Shown piece by piece: positions 53,587 through 63,515 of a stretch of DNA of 64,000 nucleotides. Within the stretch, counting starts at the first letter, position 1, and each line of letters opens with the position of its first letter. The translations under genes and the position numbers were made by a program. Source of the stretch: Bosea vaviloviae (GTDB lineage Bacteria > Pseudomonadota > Alphaproteobacteria > Rhizobiales > Beijerinckiaceae); the NCBI RefSeq assembly GCF_001741865.1, contig NZ_CP017147.1, forward strand, positions 5,509,001 through 5,573,000. The letters are read 5' to 3'. The notes beneath the pieces are model-generated. The model was given only the letters and a program-made list of their open reading frames with translations, was not told the DNA's origin and did not search any database.

Positions 53587-54033
53587 TCAGGCCCTCAACC
53601 TGTCCTTGATGCGCCGCATCAGCCCGTCGCGCACCTCGCGATAGGCCTCCAGCACCTGCTCGCGCGAGCCCTGCACGACGGTGGGGTCGATCGTCGGCCA
53701 GTATTCGACATCGGCAGCGACCGTGCGCGTCAGATCGAGCGCCTTGTGGTGGGCTTCCGGCGAGAGCGAGACGATCAGGTCGAAATTCAACCCCTCCCAC
53801 TCTTCGAGCTCCTCGACCGATTTCGGCTTGTGCTTGTGTGCGTCGATGCCGATCTCGTCGAGAACCGTGAGCATGAAGCCGTCGACCTCGCCGCGCCTGG
53901 CTCCGGCCGACTGGACATAGATCGATTTGCCGAAGAAGTGCTTGGCCATCGCCTCGGCCATGGGCGAGCGCACCGCGTTCTGCGCGCACATGAACAGCAC
54001 ACTTTGAACCTTGCGCGAGGCGGCGGGCTCCAC
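53587..54033 (-). CDS. Low-molecular-weight phosphatase/ArsC family protein
   Basis: 148 residues. P-loop Cys16-X5-Arg22 in LFMCAQNAVRSPMAEA, and the general acid Asp in WPTIDPTVVQGS. It belongs to the LMW protein tyrosine phosphatase/arsenate reductase superfamily. The fixed chromosomal place after hisD and UPF0262 is shared by many alphaproteobacteria, where it is listed as a phosphatase. No ars genes nearby, so arsenate reduction is unlikely. Confidence 0.87.
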   Translation of the reverse strand: MEPAASRKVQSVLFMCAQNAVRSPMAEAMAKHFFGKSIYVQSAGARRGEVDGFMLTVLDEIGIDAHKHKPKSVEELEEWEGLNFDLIVSLSPEAHHKALDLTRTVAADVEYWPTIDPTVVQGSREQVLEAYREVRDGLMRRIKDRLRA

Positions 54034-54038
54034 CCTCC

Positions 54039-54512
54039 TCAGCCCTTCCAGTGCAACGCGTAGATCAGGGTGAACAGCCGCCGCGCCGTATCGAAATCGA
54101 TCTCGACCTTGCTCGCGAGACGGTCCACCAGGATGTGCGCCGCCTCGTCGTGCAGGCCGCGCCGGCCCATATCGATCGACTCGATCTGGGAGGGCGTGGC
54201 GGTGCGGATGGCGGCATAATAGCTCTCGCAGACCAGCGCGTAGTCCTTGATGATGCGGCGCAGCGGCGTCAGCGAAAGATGATGCGCGACGACGGGAACG
54301 CCGTCGGCCTGCCGGACGTCGAAGACCAGCCGGCGCTCAATCAGCGCCAGATGTGCCAGATAGGGCCCGCCATCATGGCCGGGAAGGGCGAAGCGATTGC
54401 GTTCGATCAGATCGTAGATCGCAACCGCGCGCTCATGCTCCTGATCCGGCGAGCCACGCCCAAGCGAGGCTTCGTCGAGCGTGACGCCGATCAGGCATTT
54501 CGTCTCCGACAT
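54039..54512 (-). CDS. UPF0262 family protein
   Basis: 157 residues, cytosolic, of unknown function. [20 protein letters not shown] opens the protein and [20 protein letters not shown] with [10 protein letters not shown] are conserved segments. It lies between hisD and the phosphatase gene, as in other alphaproteobacteria, 5 bases from the latter. Confidence 0.9.
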   Translation of the reverse strand: MSETKCLIGVTLDEASLGRGSPDQEHERAVAIYDLIERNRFALPGHDGGPYLAHLALIERRLVFDVRQADGVPVVAHHLSLTPLRRIIKDYALVCESYYAAIRTATPSQIESIDMGRRGLHDEAAHILVDRLASKVEIDFDTARRLFTLIYALHWKG

Positions 54513-54551
54513 GCTGTCTCCGATCGAACCGGACGGCGCTAGGACATACGT

Positions 54552-55844
<1,293 letters not shown>

Positions 55845-55877
55845 CGCAAAACCTTAAGAGCTATGGCGTGGACGAGG

Positions 55878-56324
55878 TCAGGCGCCGTTGGGATGGTCGG
55901 GCGTCGCGACCGCTTCCCAGACCGGGCCGAGATCCTTCATCTGAGCTTCGATGCATTCGACGTCGAGCCGGATCGCGGCGCCGTCCGAGAAGTGCAAGGT
56001 GACGTCGCCGGTCGGGCCGTCGCGCTCTTCGAAGGTGATTGCGAGCAGGTTCAGGACCGTGCCCGGGGCAGCTGTGTCGATCCCGGTGCTGCGGGCCGTG
56101 GTGACCCGCTCGAAATGCAGCGCGGCGAGACGCCGCCGACGCTGCCCGGCCTGCGCGCCCGCCCAATCGAACCGGCGCGCCGCGAGCGCGAAACGCTTCT
56201 CGCCGGGAAGATAGGCGATATCCGTCACCTTCAGGACAGCATCCTGGAGATGAGCGGACAGGATCGCGAGATCGTCAGCGTCGAGTGCGATCAGCTTCAG
56301 CGGGTCGGCGGCGTCAATCGGCAT
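55878..56324 (-). CDS. DUF2948 family protein
   Basis: 148 residues, cytosolic, unknown function. Conserved parts: PLKLIALDADDLAILSAHLQ, EKRFALAARRFDWA and LHFSDGAAIRLDVECIEAQM followed by KDLGPVW. It is found between murA and hisD in alphaproteobacteria, as here, 33 bases before hisD. Confidence 0.88.
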   Translation of the reverse strand: MPIDAADPLKLIALDADDLAILSAHLQDAVLKVTDIAYLPGEKRFALAARRFDWAGAQAGQRRRRLAALHFERVTTARSTGIDTAAPGTVLNLLAITFEERDGPTGDVTLHFSDGAAIRLDVECIEAQMKDLGPVWEAVATPDHPNGA

Positions 56325-56355
56325 CGCGATGTTCTGGCGAGGCCGCGCGGCAACG

Positions 56356-57645
56356 TCAACTGCTGATGCGTTCGACCTCGGCGCCGCAGCGCGTCAGTTT
56401 CGCTTCGAGCGCCTCGAAACCGCGGTCGAGATGGTAGACGCGGTTGATCGTGGTGTCGCCTTCGGCCGCAAGACCGCCGATGACGAGCGAAACCGAGGCG
56501 CGCAGATCCGTCGCCATCACCGGTGCGCCGGTGAGCTTGGCGACGCCCTCGACATAGGCGGCATCGCCGTCGAGCCTGATCTTGGCGCCCAGCCGCGCCA
56601 GCTCCTGCACATGCATGAAGCGGTTCTCGAAGATGGTCTCGCGAATGCGCGAGGTGCCCTTGGCCCGCGTCATCAGAGCCATGAACTGCGCCTGAAGATC
56701 GGTCGGGAAACCAGGAAAGGGATCGGTGTCGACATCGACGGCGTTCAGCGCCTGGCCGTTGCGGCGCACGCGGATACCCTCATTGGTCGAGCTGATATCG
56801 ACGCCCGCCTTGGTCAGGACGTCGAGCGCCGATTGCAGCAGGTCGGCACGCGCGCCTTCAAGCAGCACGTCGCCACCCGTCATCGCGACGGCCATAGCAT
56901 AGGTGCCGGTCTCGATACGGTCGGGCAGGACTGCGTGATGGGCACCGCCAAGGCGAGCGACGCCGGTGACGACGATGCGCGAGCTGCCGGCCCCCTCGAT
57001 CTTGGCCCCCATCTTGACGAGGCAGGCGGCAAGGTCGGTCACTTCCGGCTCGCGCGCGGCATTCTCGATGACCGTCGTGCCATCGGCCAGCACGGCAGCC
57101 ATCAGGGCGGTATGGGTGCCGCCGACCGTGACCTTAGGGAAGATGATCTCGGCGCCCTTCAGGCCCTTGGGCGCCCGCGCCAGGGCGTAGCCGTTCTCGA
57201 TGGTGATCTGCGCGCCGAGTTTCTCCAGCGCCATCAATAGGAGATCGACCGGGCGCGTACCGATGGCGCAGCCGCCGGGCAGCGAGACCTTGGCCTCACC
57301 CATGCGCGCCAGGATCGGCGCGATGACCCAGAAGCTCGCCCGCATGGTCGAGACCAATTCATAGGGCGCGCAGGTATCGGTAATCTGGCGAGCCGTCAGT
57401 GAGACGGTCTGGCCGCTTTCGGCCGACTGGCCAATGCGCTTGCCCGCGACCGTGCGATCGACCCCCTGATTGGACAGGATGCGCGACAGCGCCGTGACGT
57501 CGGAGAGGCGCGGCACATTGACCAGCGTCAAAGTCTCGTCCGTCAGCAGGCTTGCGATCATCAGCGGGAGAGCGGCGTTTTTCGCACCCGAGATCTGGAT
57601 ATTGCCATTGAGGCGCTGGCCGCCGGTAATGCGGATCTTGTCCAT
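56356..57645 (-). CDS. murA: UDP-N-acetylglucosamine 1-carboxyvinyltransferase
   Basis: 429 residues, cytosolic. MurA adds enolpyruvate to UDP-GlcNAc, the first committed step of peptidoglycan synthesis and the fosfomycin target. Lys22-Asn23 ([12 protein letters not shown]) and catalytic Cys126 ([15 protein letters not shown]), the residue alkylated by fosfomycin, are present, so it should be drug-sensitive. It is preceded by a 54-residue gene and followed by DUF2948. Confidence 0.97.
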   Translation of the reverse strand: MDKIRITGGQRLNGNIQISGAKNAALPLMIASLLTDETLTLVNVPRLSDVTALSRILSNQGVDRTVAGKRIGQSAESGQTVSLTARQITDTCAPYELVSTMRASFWVIAPILARMGEAKVSLPGGCAIGTRPVDLLLMALEKLGAQITIENGYALARAPKGLKGAEIIFPKVTVGGTHTALMAAVLADGTTVIENAAREPEVTDLAACLVKMGAKIEGAGSSRIVVTGVARLGGAHHAVLPDRIETGTYAMAVAMTGGDVLLEGARADLLQSALDVLTKAGVDISSTNEGIRVRRNGQALNAVDVDTDPFPGFPTDLQAQFMALMTRAKGTSRIRETIFENRFMHVQELARLGAKIRLDGDAAYVEGVAKLTGAPVMATDLRASVSLVIGGLAAEGDTTINRVYHLDRGFEALEAKLTRCGAEVERISS

Positions 57646-57702
57646 CGTGATGACCTGCTGGCCTGCCGCCGCGAAAGGCCGGGCGGCGCATGAATATGAG
57701 AA

Positions 57703-57867
57703 TCAGGACCGGGAGGTTTCGGCCTGGGCTTGCGATACCGGTTCCTGCGCTTTCGCCTCATCCGTGCGGCGAGCGCGAGCCTGAGCCTTGCGGCGCTTCA
57801 GGTTCTCGCGGAGAGCGGCGGCAAGGCGCGCTCTCTTCTCGTCTTCTGCGGATGGTGGGCGGTTCAC
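57703..57867 (-). CDS. Small basic protein upstream of murA
   Basis: 54 residues, starting at GTG 57867 (upstream in-frame stop at 57883) and ending at 57703, 57 bases before murA. The sequence begins MNRPPSAEDEKRARLAAALR, then ENLKRRKAQARARR, then an Ala/Glu/Gln tail. This pattern (LReNLkrRKaQaRaR) resembles short conserved proteins encoded upstream of murA in Hyphomicrobiales, which is why it is called despite its size. It would be a charged helix; function unknown. GTG start and weak ribosome site lower confidence. Confidence 0.6.
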   Translation of the reverse strand: MNRPPSAEDEKRARLAAALRENLKRRKAQARARRTDEAKAQEPVSQAQAETSRS

Positions 57868-58407
57868 GGCATCAACTCGGCATCAACGTTTCAACGCTCG
57901 GATCGCGGCGAATTCGCGGCGCATAGTTAGCTGCGGTTGTGGTTTTGAACAAGCAGGTGAGCGCGCGGCAAGACGCAGCCCGCTGTCCGGCCTTGTCCTA
58001 TTTCGAGACAGGCCTGCGTGCCGCAGCGGCTCATCCCGGCATTCTCCTCGCTTCGCATCGGGCGTCGCGCGGGACGCCACGCCCCCGAAAAAGAAACGAT
58101 CCGCCGCGATCAGCGAGCTCCGAGACCGATTATTCCACCTTGGAGGAAGCTCGCGCCCGAATCTTTCCTTCGCAGAGCGACGCAGACCCGGCCCCTCCGG
58201 GCAGCACATGATTTGCTCAAGGCGAGGACACGATCGGGAACTGTTCCACATCGTTCAAGGCCTTGGTCACGACACCGGGTCCGAGTTGACGATACGGAAT
58301 AAAGCTTAACGAAATTAACCATTTCCGCGGGATCCCGTTTACAGTTTCTTAACTTCAACTACCTTGACCGGGCGTTCTCGACGCGCGGCAACCGGGAGGT
58401 CAGCGGC
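57868..58407. other. Gap upstream of murA operon and rpfF-like gene
   Basis: 540 bases. Frames on both strands exist but have compositions unlike known proteins and no ribosome sites. The right end (58300-58390) is AT-richer (AAGCTTAACGAAATTAACC, CAGTTTCTTAACTTCAAC) and probably carries the promoter of the RpfF-like gene. Nothing else recognised. Confidence 0.4.
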
Positions 58408-59370
58408 ATGTTCCAGTCTCTTTCGTCAGTTCCGAAGGCTGGTTTTGCGACGACTCTCGACAGCTGCGACGTCATCGACGCCATCCGGCATCAGGCCGGT
58501 TTCCTGCCCGAGGTGCAGATCGACTACGAACCCGACATCCTGACCTTGTGGGTGACGATCCGGCCGGAGCTGAAGCCGGTTTTCACGCTTCAACTGCTCG
58601 ACAGCCTGGGTAAGATTCAGCGTGCGATCTTCGCGCTATGGGGTGCGCCGGACCAATATCACCGCGCTCCGGTCCGCTTTCTCGCCTTCCGCGGAACGGG
58701 CCCGTTCTTCACGCTTGGCGGCGATCTCGACTTCTATCTCGACTGCCTGGCCAAGAATGATCGCGCGGCGCTGGCCGAATATGCGCGGCTCTCGATCGAA
58801 GGCGCGGTCTTGAACGCCAGCGGCCTGAACGGCCTCGTGGTCACGCTCTCGACCATTCACGCCAAGGCGATCGGCGGCGGCATCGACGCGCCGCGCTCCT
58901 GCAACATCATGATCGCCGAGGAGCAGGCCTCGTTCGTCTACCCCGAAATCAAGTTCAACCATTTCCCGATCACGGCGGTCGCGATCCTGTCGCGCCGCAT
59001 GGGACCACGCGCTGCCGAGCAGATGCTGCTCTCCGGCGAGGAGCTCAGCGCCCGCGATTTCATGGCGGCGGGCGGCCTCGAAGCCGTCGTCCCGACGGGA
59101 ACGGGCGAGAGCTGGATCCGCAAATACGCCGCCGATTCCTTGCCTATGCATGCCGCCAAGACCGCCCTGTTCTCGGCCTTCAACCGCCGCGCCGGCGATC
59201 TGAAGGAGGAGCTGGAACACCTTGGGGAGATCTGGACCAACTGCATGCTGCGGCTGAACCCCAGCGCGATCTCGAAGCTGCAACGCATCGCACAGACCCA
59301 GGACCGCATGCTTGCCCGCGTCTACCAGCGCCCACCTGCGGTTGCAGCAAACGCTTCGAGCGGCCGCTAA
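58408..59370 (+). CDS. RpfF-like crotonase (DSF synthase family)
   Basis: 320 residues, crotonase fold. The RpfF pattern is clear: FFTLGGDLDFYLDCLAKNDR, AIGGGIDAPRSCNIMIAEEQ, YPEIKFNHFPITAVAILSRR and the C-terminal LGEIWTNCMLRLNPSAISKL. RpfF makes cis-2-unsaturated fatty acid signals (DSF) from acyl-ACP. Of the two glutamates essential in Xanthomonas RpfF (Glu141 and Glu161), the second is Glu180 here, but the first is Asp160 (GGGID instead of GGGFE); spacing of 20 is kept. Activity is therefore uncertain. The next gene is a GGDEF-EAL protein, reminiscent of the rpfF-rpfR pair. GGGAGGTCAGCGGC precedes the ATG. Confidence 0.8.
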   Translation: MFQSLSSVPKAGFATTLDSCDVIDAIRHQAGFLPEVQIDYEPDILTLWVTIRPELKPVFTLQLLDSLGKIQRAIFALWGAPDQYHRAPVRFLAFRGTGPFFTLGGDLDFYLDCLAKNDRAALAEYARLSIEGAVLNASGLNGLVVTLSTIHAKAIGGGIDAPRSCNIMIAEEQASFVYPEIKFNHFPITAVAILSRRMGPRAAEQMLLSGEELSARDFMAAGGLEAVVPTGTGESWIRKYAADSLPMHAAKTALFSAFNRRAGDLKEELEHLGEIWTNCMLRLNPSAISKLQRIAQTQDRMLARVYQRPPAVAANASSGR

Positions 59371-59514
59371 GGCCTCATTAAGGCCATACGGCCCCTCTGA
59401 ATTCGGAGAACACCCACACCAAACATTTACTTCTGCCGCCATAAAGCATTTAAACGGAGCGACTTGTGGCGAGAGATGCGCGATCTCCGCTTGTCGCCGT
59501 AAAGGGCGGGAGCG

Positions 59515-61842
59515 ATGGCGGAAGCCCTCAGGCGATCAGCGGATGGCGGCTTGAGCGATCCGGGCAAGGATTTCGACCTGCCCGGCTACCGCCTGCTCGT
59601 CAGCTCGCTCTTCTCGTCGCCGGCCTCGATCGTCCCCGGCGGGATTGCCGGCATCCTGACGCCCTATCTGTGCTGGCTCTCGAGCGACAAGCAGCTGTTC
59701 CTGAATCTGACCGTTCTGGTCGCGCTGATCGTCTCGCTGCGATTGATGACGGTAATCTCCTATCGCCGGAAGGACCATTCCGAGGACGGCCTGCGCGCAA
59801 CGCGGCGCTGGGATCGCGAGTATTTCTTCGGCGCCACCGCCTTCAGCGCCGTCCTCGGCTATAGCTGCTATGCCGCGCTGGCTCTGACCGACGACGCGGC
59901 AGCGCATATCACCTCGGTCGCTTCGACGATCGCGCTCGCCTCGGGCTATGTCTCGCGCAATGCCGGGCGGCCGAAATTCGTCGCGGTGCAGATCCTGACC
60001 TTCTGCATTCCGATGGCTGTGGGCCTGATCCAGGCCCATAACGTCTACTACCAGTATATCGGCTATTTCGCCTTTCTGTATGTCGCGGCCAATATCGCGA
60101 TCACCAACTCGCTGCATCGCAACCTGCTCGCGCTGAGCGACGCGACCAAGCAGTCGAAGGCCCTGGCCTCGGCGCTGCATTCGCAGAACCTGACCCTGGA
60201 TGCCGCCCTCAACACCATGATCCACGGGCTTGCGATGTTCGACCGCGATCTGAAGCTCGCGGTCAGCAACGCGCCCTATCGCGCGCTCTACGGCATTCCC
60301 GAAACGCTCGCGCTGCCGGGCACGCCCTTGACCGCGATCGCCCGTTTCCTGATCGAACGCCAGATCATCGACGCCGAGCAGGTCCGCGACGTCAGGGGCG
60401 CTCTCGTGGCGGTGCAGGACATGCAGCAGACGATGAGCCGCGAGCTCCAAACCCGGGGCGGTCGCGTGCTCATCATCACCATCGCGCCGGCAGCCGAGGG
60501 CGGCGTGCTGATGCTGACCGAGGACGCGACCGAGCGGAAGGCGACCGAGGCGCGCATCGAGCAGATGGCACGCTTCGACGAGTTGACCGGGCTCGCCAAC
60601 CGCTTCGAGTTCAACAACCACATCACCGAGGCCTTCGGCCGGCTGGAGCGGACGGGCGAGGCCTTCGCGCTGCTCTATGTCGATCTGGACGGCTTCAAGC
60701 AGGTCAACGACAATCTCGGCCACGATATCGGCGATCGCGTGCTGAGCGAAACGGCGAGCCGGCTGAAGAGCACCATTCGCGGCGGCGACCTGCTCGCCCG
60801 CTTCGGCGGCGACGAGTTCCTGCTGATCCTGCCCTCGGCCAGCCACGCCGTCGTCACCAGTATCGCGCAGCGCATGATCGACGTGATGTCCAAGGTCTTC
60901 CACCTCGACACCAAGACCGTCTACGTCACGGCCAGCGTCGGCATCGCCATGGCGCCCCATGATGGTGCGACACCGGTGGATCTGCTGCGGCACGCCGACA
61001 CCGCGCTCTACAAGGCCAAGGCCGCCGGCCGCAACACGCTGACCTTCTTCAACCCGGCCATGGCGGAGGAGATGCTCGACCGGCACGAGATCGAGGTCGA
61101 TCTGCGCAAGGCCTGCGACGATGGCGCGCTCGAACTCTATTACCAGCCGATCATCGACCTGAAGACGCATGAGATCGTGACGCGCGAGGCGCTGATGCGC
61201 TGGCACCACCCGACGCGCGGCATGATCCCGCCCGGCGTGTTCATTCCGATCGCCGAGCAATCCGGCCTGATCGCGGCGATGGGGAACTGGGCGATCCGGC
61301 AGGCCTGCAAGGATGCGGCGCAGTGGGGCAACGAGATCGGCGTCTCCGTCAACATCTCGCCGCTGCAGTTCCGCGAACCGCGCCGCATCGTCGAAACGGT
61401 GAAGGATGCGCTGATCGCCTCCCATCTCGGCTCGCATCGGCTGACGCTGGAGGTGACGGAATCGCTGCTGATCGAGGACAACAAGAGCACGCTTGCCGTC
61501 ATCGACGAGCTCAGGGCGCTCGGCGTGCGCTTCGCGCTCGACGATTTCGGCACCGGCTATTCCTCGCTCGCCTATCTCTCGACCTACCCGTTCGCGCAGG
61601 TGAAGATCGACCAGAGCTTCACCCGCAACGTCCACACCAACGAGGCCTCGAAGGCGATCATCGAGGCGGTCTGCCAGCTCGCGCGCCGACTCTCGATGAA
61701 TGTCGTGGTCGAGGGCATCGAGACCGAGCAGCAGCGCATCGCCGTGCAATTGCTCGGCGCGCAGCGGGCCCAGGGCTATCTCTTCGGCCGGCCCGAGCCG
61801 CTCTCGGCATTCTCCCCCGACAAGGGCCGCAAGATCGCCTGA
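59515..61842 (+). CDS. Membrane PAS-GGDEF-EAL protein
   Basis: 775 residues. N-terminal membrane region of about five helices (residues about 25-210), a PAS-like domain (LDAALNTMIHGLAMFDRDLK, residues about 225-330), GGDEF at 431-435 (LARFGGDEFLLILP) with an I-site RGGD five residues upstream of the motif, and EAL from about 535 with the motif at 558-560 (REALMRWHHP) and DDFGTGYSSLAYL. Both catalytic signatures are intact, so it may make or cleave cyclic di-GMP. It lies 144 bases after the RpfF-like gene on the same strand. The sensor ligand is unknown. Confidence 0.92.
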   Translation: MAEALRRSADGGLSDPGKDFDLPGYRLLVSSLFSSPASIVPGGIAGILTPYLCWLSSDKQLFLNLTVLVALIVSLRLMTVISYRRKDHSEDGLRATRRWDREYFFGATAFSAVLGYSCYAALALTDDAAAHITSVASTIALASGYVSRNAGRPKFVAVQILTFCIPMAVGLIQAHNVYYQYIGYFAFLYVAANIAITNSLHRNLLALSDATKQSKALASALHSQNLTLDAALNTMIHGLAMFDRDLKLAVSNAPYRALYGIPETLALPGTPLTAIARFLIERQIIDAEQVRDVRGALVAVQDMQQTMSRELQTRGGRVLIITIAPAAEGGVLMLTEDATERKATEARIEQMARFDELTGLANRFEFNNHITEAFGRLERTGEAFALLYVDLDGFKQVNDNLGHDIGDRVLSETASRLKSTIRGGDLLARFGGDEFLLILPSASHAVVTSIAQRMIDVMSKVFHLDTKTVYVTASVGIAMAPHDGATPVDLLRHADTALYKAKAAGRNTLTFFNPAMAEEMLDRHEIEVDLRKACDDGALELYYQPIIDLKTHEIVTREALMRWHHPTRGMIPPGVFIPIAEQSGLIAAMGNWAIRQACKDAAQWGNEIGVSVNISPLQFREPRRIVETVKDALIASHLGSHRLTLEVTESLLIEDNKSTLAVIDELRALGVRFALDDFGTGYSSLAYLSTYPFAQVKIDQSFTRNVHTNEASKAIIEAVCQLARRLSMNVVVEGIETEQQRIAVQLLGAQRAQGYLFGRPEPLSAFSPDKGRKIA

Positions 61843-61939
61843 ATGTCCCTCTGACGCTCTTCCGGCTTGCGCGGCCTTGATTCCGGCGGCCTCGCGACGC
61901 ATCAGCAGTTGCAGGAGCATTGCTCTCAACTTTTAGAAT

Positions 61940-61985
61940 CGATCACGTCGCATTCGGACGGAACCGTCCGAATGCGACGTGATCG
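61940..61985. terminator. Long perfect hairpin before the flavoprotein gene
   Basis: CGATCACGTCGCATTCGGAC / GTCCGAATGCGACGTGATCG, a 20-base stem that extends by further pairing to a two-base loop. No T-run follows. It may be a terminator for the GGDEF-EAL gene or a member of a repeat family. Confidence 0.6.
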
Positions 61986-62004
61986 AGCGGATCAGGAGGG
62001 CGGC

Positions 62005-63504
62005 GTGAGCGAGACCACAGCAACAGCGCCGAGACCTGCGCCGCTGACGCCGGATATCTGCGTGATCGGGGCAGGTGCGGCCGGGCTGTCGCTCGCCACC
62101 GCCGCGGCTGCATTCCGCGTGCCAGTCGTCCTCGTCGAGCACGGCAGCATGGGCGGCAGTCATCCGAATGCCGGCGACATATCGGCCAGGGCGCTCGGCG
62201 CCGCAGGCGCGCGGGCGCAGGCCGTCCGAGAGGCCGGGCGCTTCGGGATCTCGGCCGGCGCGTCGCAAGTGAACGACGTGCAAGTAAACGACGTGCAAGT
62301 GAACTACGCGCGGGTCCACGACCATGTTCAGCGCGTCGTTGCCGCGACCGCCCGCAATGATTCGGCGGAGCGCCTCGCTGCGCTCGGCGTCCACCTGATC
62401 AGGAGCGAGGCACGCTTCATCAGCCGCAGCACGGTCATGGCCGGCGACCAGGCGATCAAGGCGCGACGCTTCGTGATCGCAACCGGCTCGCGGCCGTCCG
62501 CCCCGCCGCTTCCCGGGCTCGACGCGGTCCCGTTCCTGACCAGCGAGAGCCTGTTTTCAGTGACGCGCCGGCCCGAACGCCTGCTGGTTCTCGGCGGCGG
62601 CTCGACCGGTGTCGAACTCGCGCAGACCATGGCTCGGCTCGGCAGCACGGTCAGCATCGTCGAGGCCGGGCACCTTTTGCCCCATGCCGATCCGGAGGCC
62701 GCGCTGATCTTGCGCCGCGCGCTGCTGCGCGACGGCATCACATTGCACGAGCGGGCCCGGGTGCTGCGCGCAGAGACTGTCAAGGGCGGCATCAGGCTGG
62801 TGCTGGCGGGGCCCGATGGCGAGGCCGACCATAAGCTCGACGGGACGCATCTTCTGGTCGCGACGGGGCGCTCACCCAATATCGAGGCGCTCGACCTCGA
62901 GCTTGGCGGCATCAACAGCGACATCGGGGGCGTGATCGTCGACAAGGGGCTGCGCACCGGCAACCGCCGCGTCTTCGCGATCGGCGACTGTGCCAGCGGG
63001 GCAGCCGGCGGGCCGCACTCCAGCCATGCCGCGCATGACCAGGCTGGACTCGTCTTGCGCAACGCCTTGTTCCGCCTCCCGGTCAGGACCAATGCAACGG
63101 CGATCCCCCACGTGACCTATTGCCATCCGGAGCTCGCCAGCGTCGGCCTGTCCGAAGTCGAGGCGCGCAAACGCAGCAATGCGATCACCATCCTGCGCTG
63201 GCCTTATGCCGAAAACGACCGCGCCCAGGCCGAGCACGAGACCGATGGTTTCGTGAAGCTCGTCGCTGACCGGCGGGGCCGCGTCCTCGGCGCCACCATC
63301 GTCGGCACTGGTGCAGGCGAGTTGATCGCGCCCTGGTGCATAGCCGTGCGGAAGGGCCTGACGGTCCAGGACATGGCGGGGCTCGCCTTGCCCTATCCGA
63401 CCTTCTCGGAGGCCTCGAAGCGGGCGGCGATGTCCTTCTACGCGCCATTGGCGGCAAAGCCGGGAATCCGACGGCTCATCGGCTTTCTCAGCCGTTTCGG
63501 CTAA
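62005..63504 (+). CDS. FAD-dependent disulfide-reductase homologue lacking redox cysteines
   Basis: 499 residues, of the dihydrolipoyl dehydrogenase/mercuric reductase fold: FAD motif ICVIGAGAAGLSLATAAAAF, NAD motif LLVLGGGSTGVELAQTMARL, FAD-contact VFAIGDCASG and the C-terminal dimerisation domain. Where the family has GGTCLNVGCIPSK, this reads GGSHPNAGDISAR at residues 50-62: both redox Cys are replaced (His53 and Asp58). It cannot do dithiol chemistry as usual; it may be an NAD(P)H:quinone-type oxidase or non-catalytic. The C-terminal HPELASVGLSEVEA and PYPTFSEASKRAA are kept, but the usual His-Glu dyad is not: HP-x-x-x-E reads PYPTFSEA. GTG start at 62005 has AGGAGGG upstream. Confidence 0.85.
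   Translation: MSETTATAPRPAPLTPDICVIGAGAAGLSLATAAAAFRVPVVLVEHGSMGGSHPNAGDISARALGAAGARAQAVREAGRFGISAGASQVNDVQVNDVQVNYARVHDHVQRVVAATARNDSAERLAALGVHLIRSEARFISRSTVMAGDQAIKARRFVIATGSRPSAPPLPGLDAVPFLTSESLFSVTRRPERLLVLGGGSTGVELAQTMARLGSTVSIVEAGHLLPHADPEAALILRRALLRDGITLHERARVLRAETVKGGIRLVLAGPDGEADHKLDGTHLLVATGRSPNIEALDLELGGINSDIGGVIVDKGLRTGNRRVFAIGDCASGAAGGPHSSHAAHDQAGLVLRNALFRLPVRTNATAIPHVTYCHPELASVGLSEVEARKRSNAITILRWPYAENDRAQAEHETDGFVKLVADRRGRVLGATIVGTGAGELIAPWCIAVRKGLTVQDMAGLALPYPTFSEASKRAAMSFYAPLAAKPGIRRLIGFLSRFG
62266..62305 (+). repeat. In-frame 15-base tandem repeat in the flavoprotein gene
   Basis: CAAGTGAACGACGTG, CAAGTAAACGACGTG and a third part copy CAAGTGAACT, encoding QVNDV-QVNDV-QVN. 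Located in the region after the lost cysteine motif. Confidence 0.85.
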
Positions 63505-63515
63505 GCTCCCATTCA

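Noticed and set aside
53366..53989. Minus-strand frame overlapping the phosphatase gene
   Set aside because: Out of frame with the intact CX5R phosphatase and running through a repeat; shadow.
53587..54033. Arsenate reductase (arsC)
   Set aside because: Shares the CX5R loop, but no ars genes are near and the fixed place after hisD/UPF0262 favours the phosphatase-like housekeeping member.
57788..58309. Open frames on both strands in the gap before the RpfF-like gene
   Set aside because: Ser/Arg-rich, no ribosome site, no family resemblance; only the 54-residue minus-strand frame nearer murA looks real.
59536..61929. 797-codon minus-strand frame opposite the GGDEF-EAL gene
   Set aside because: Antisense to a gene with intact GGDEF and EAL motifs; composition Arg/His/Asp-rich, no family.
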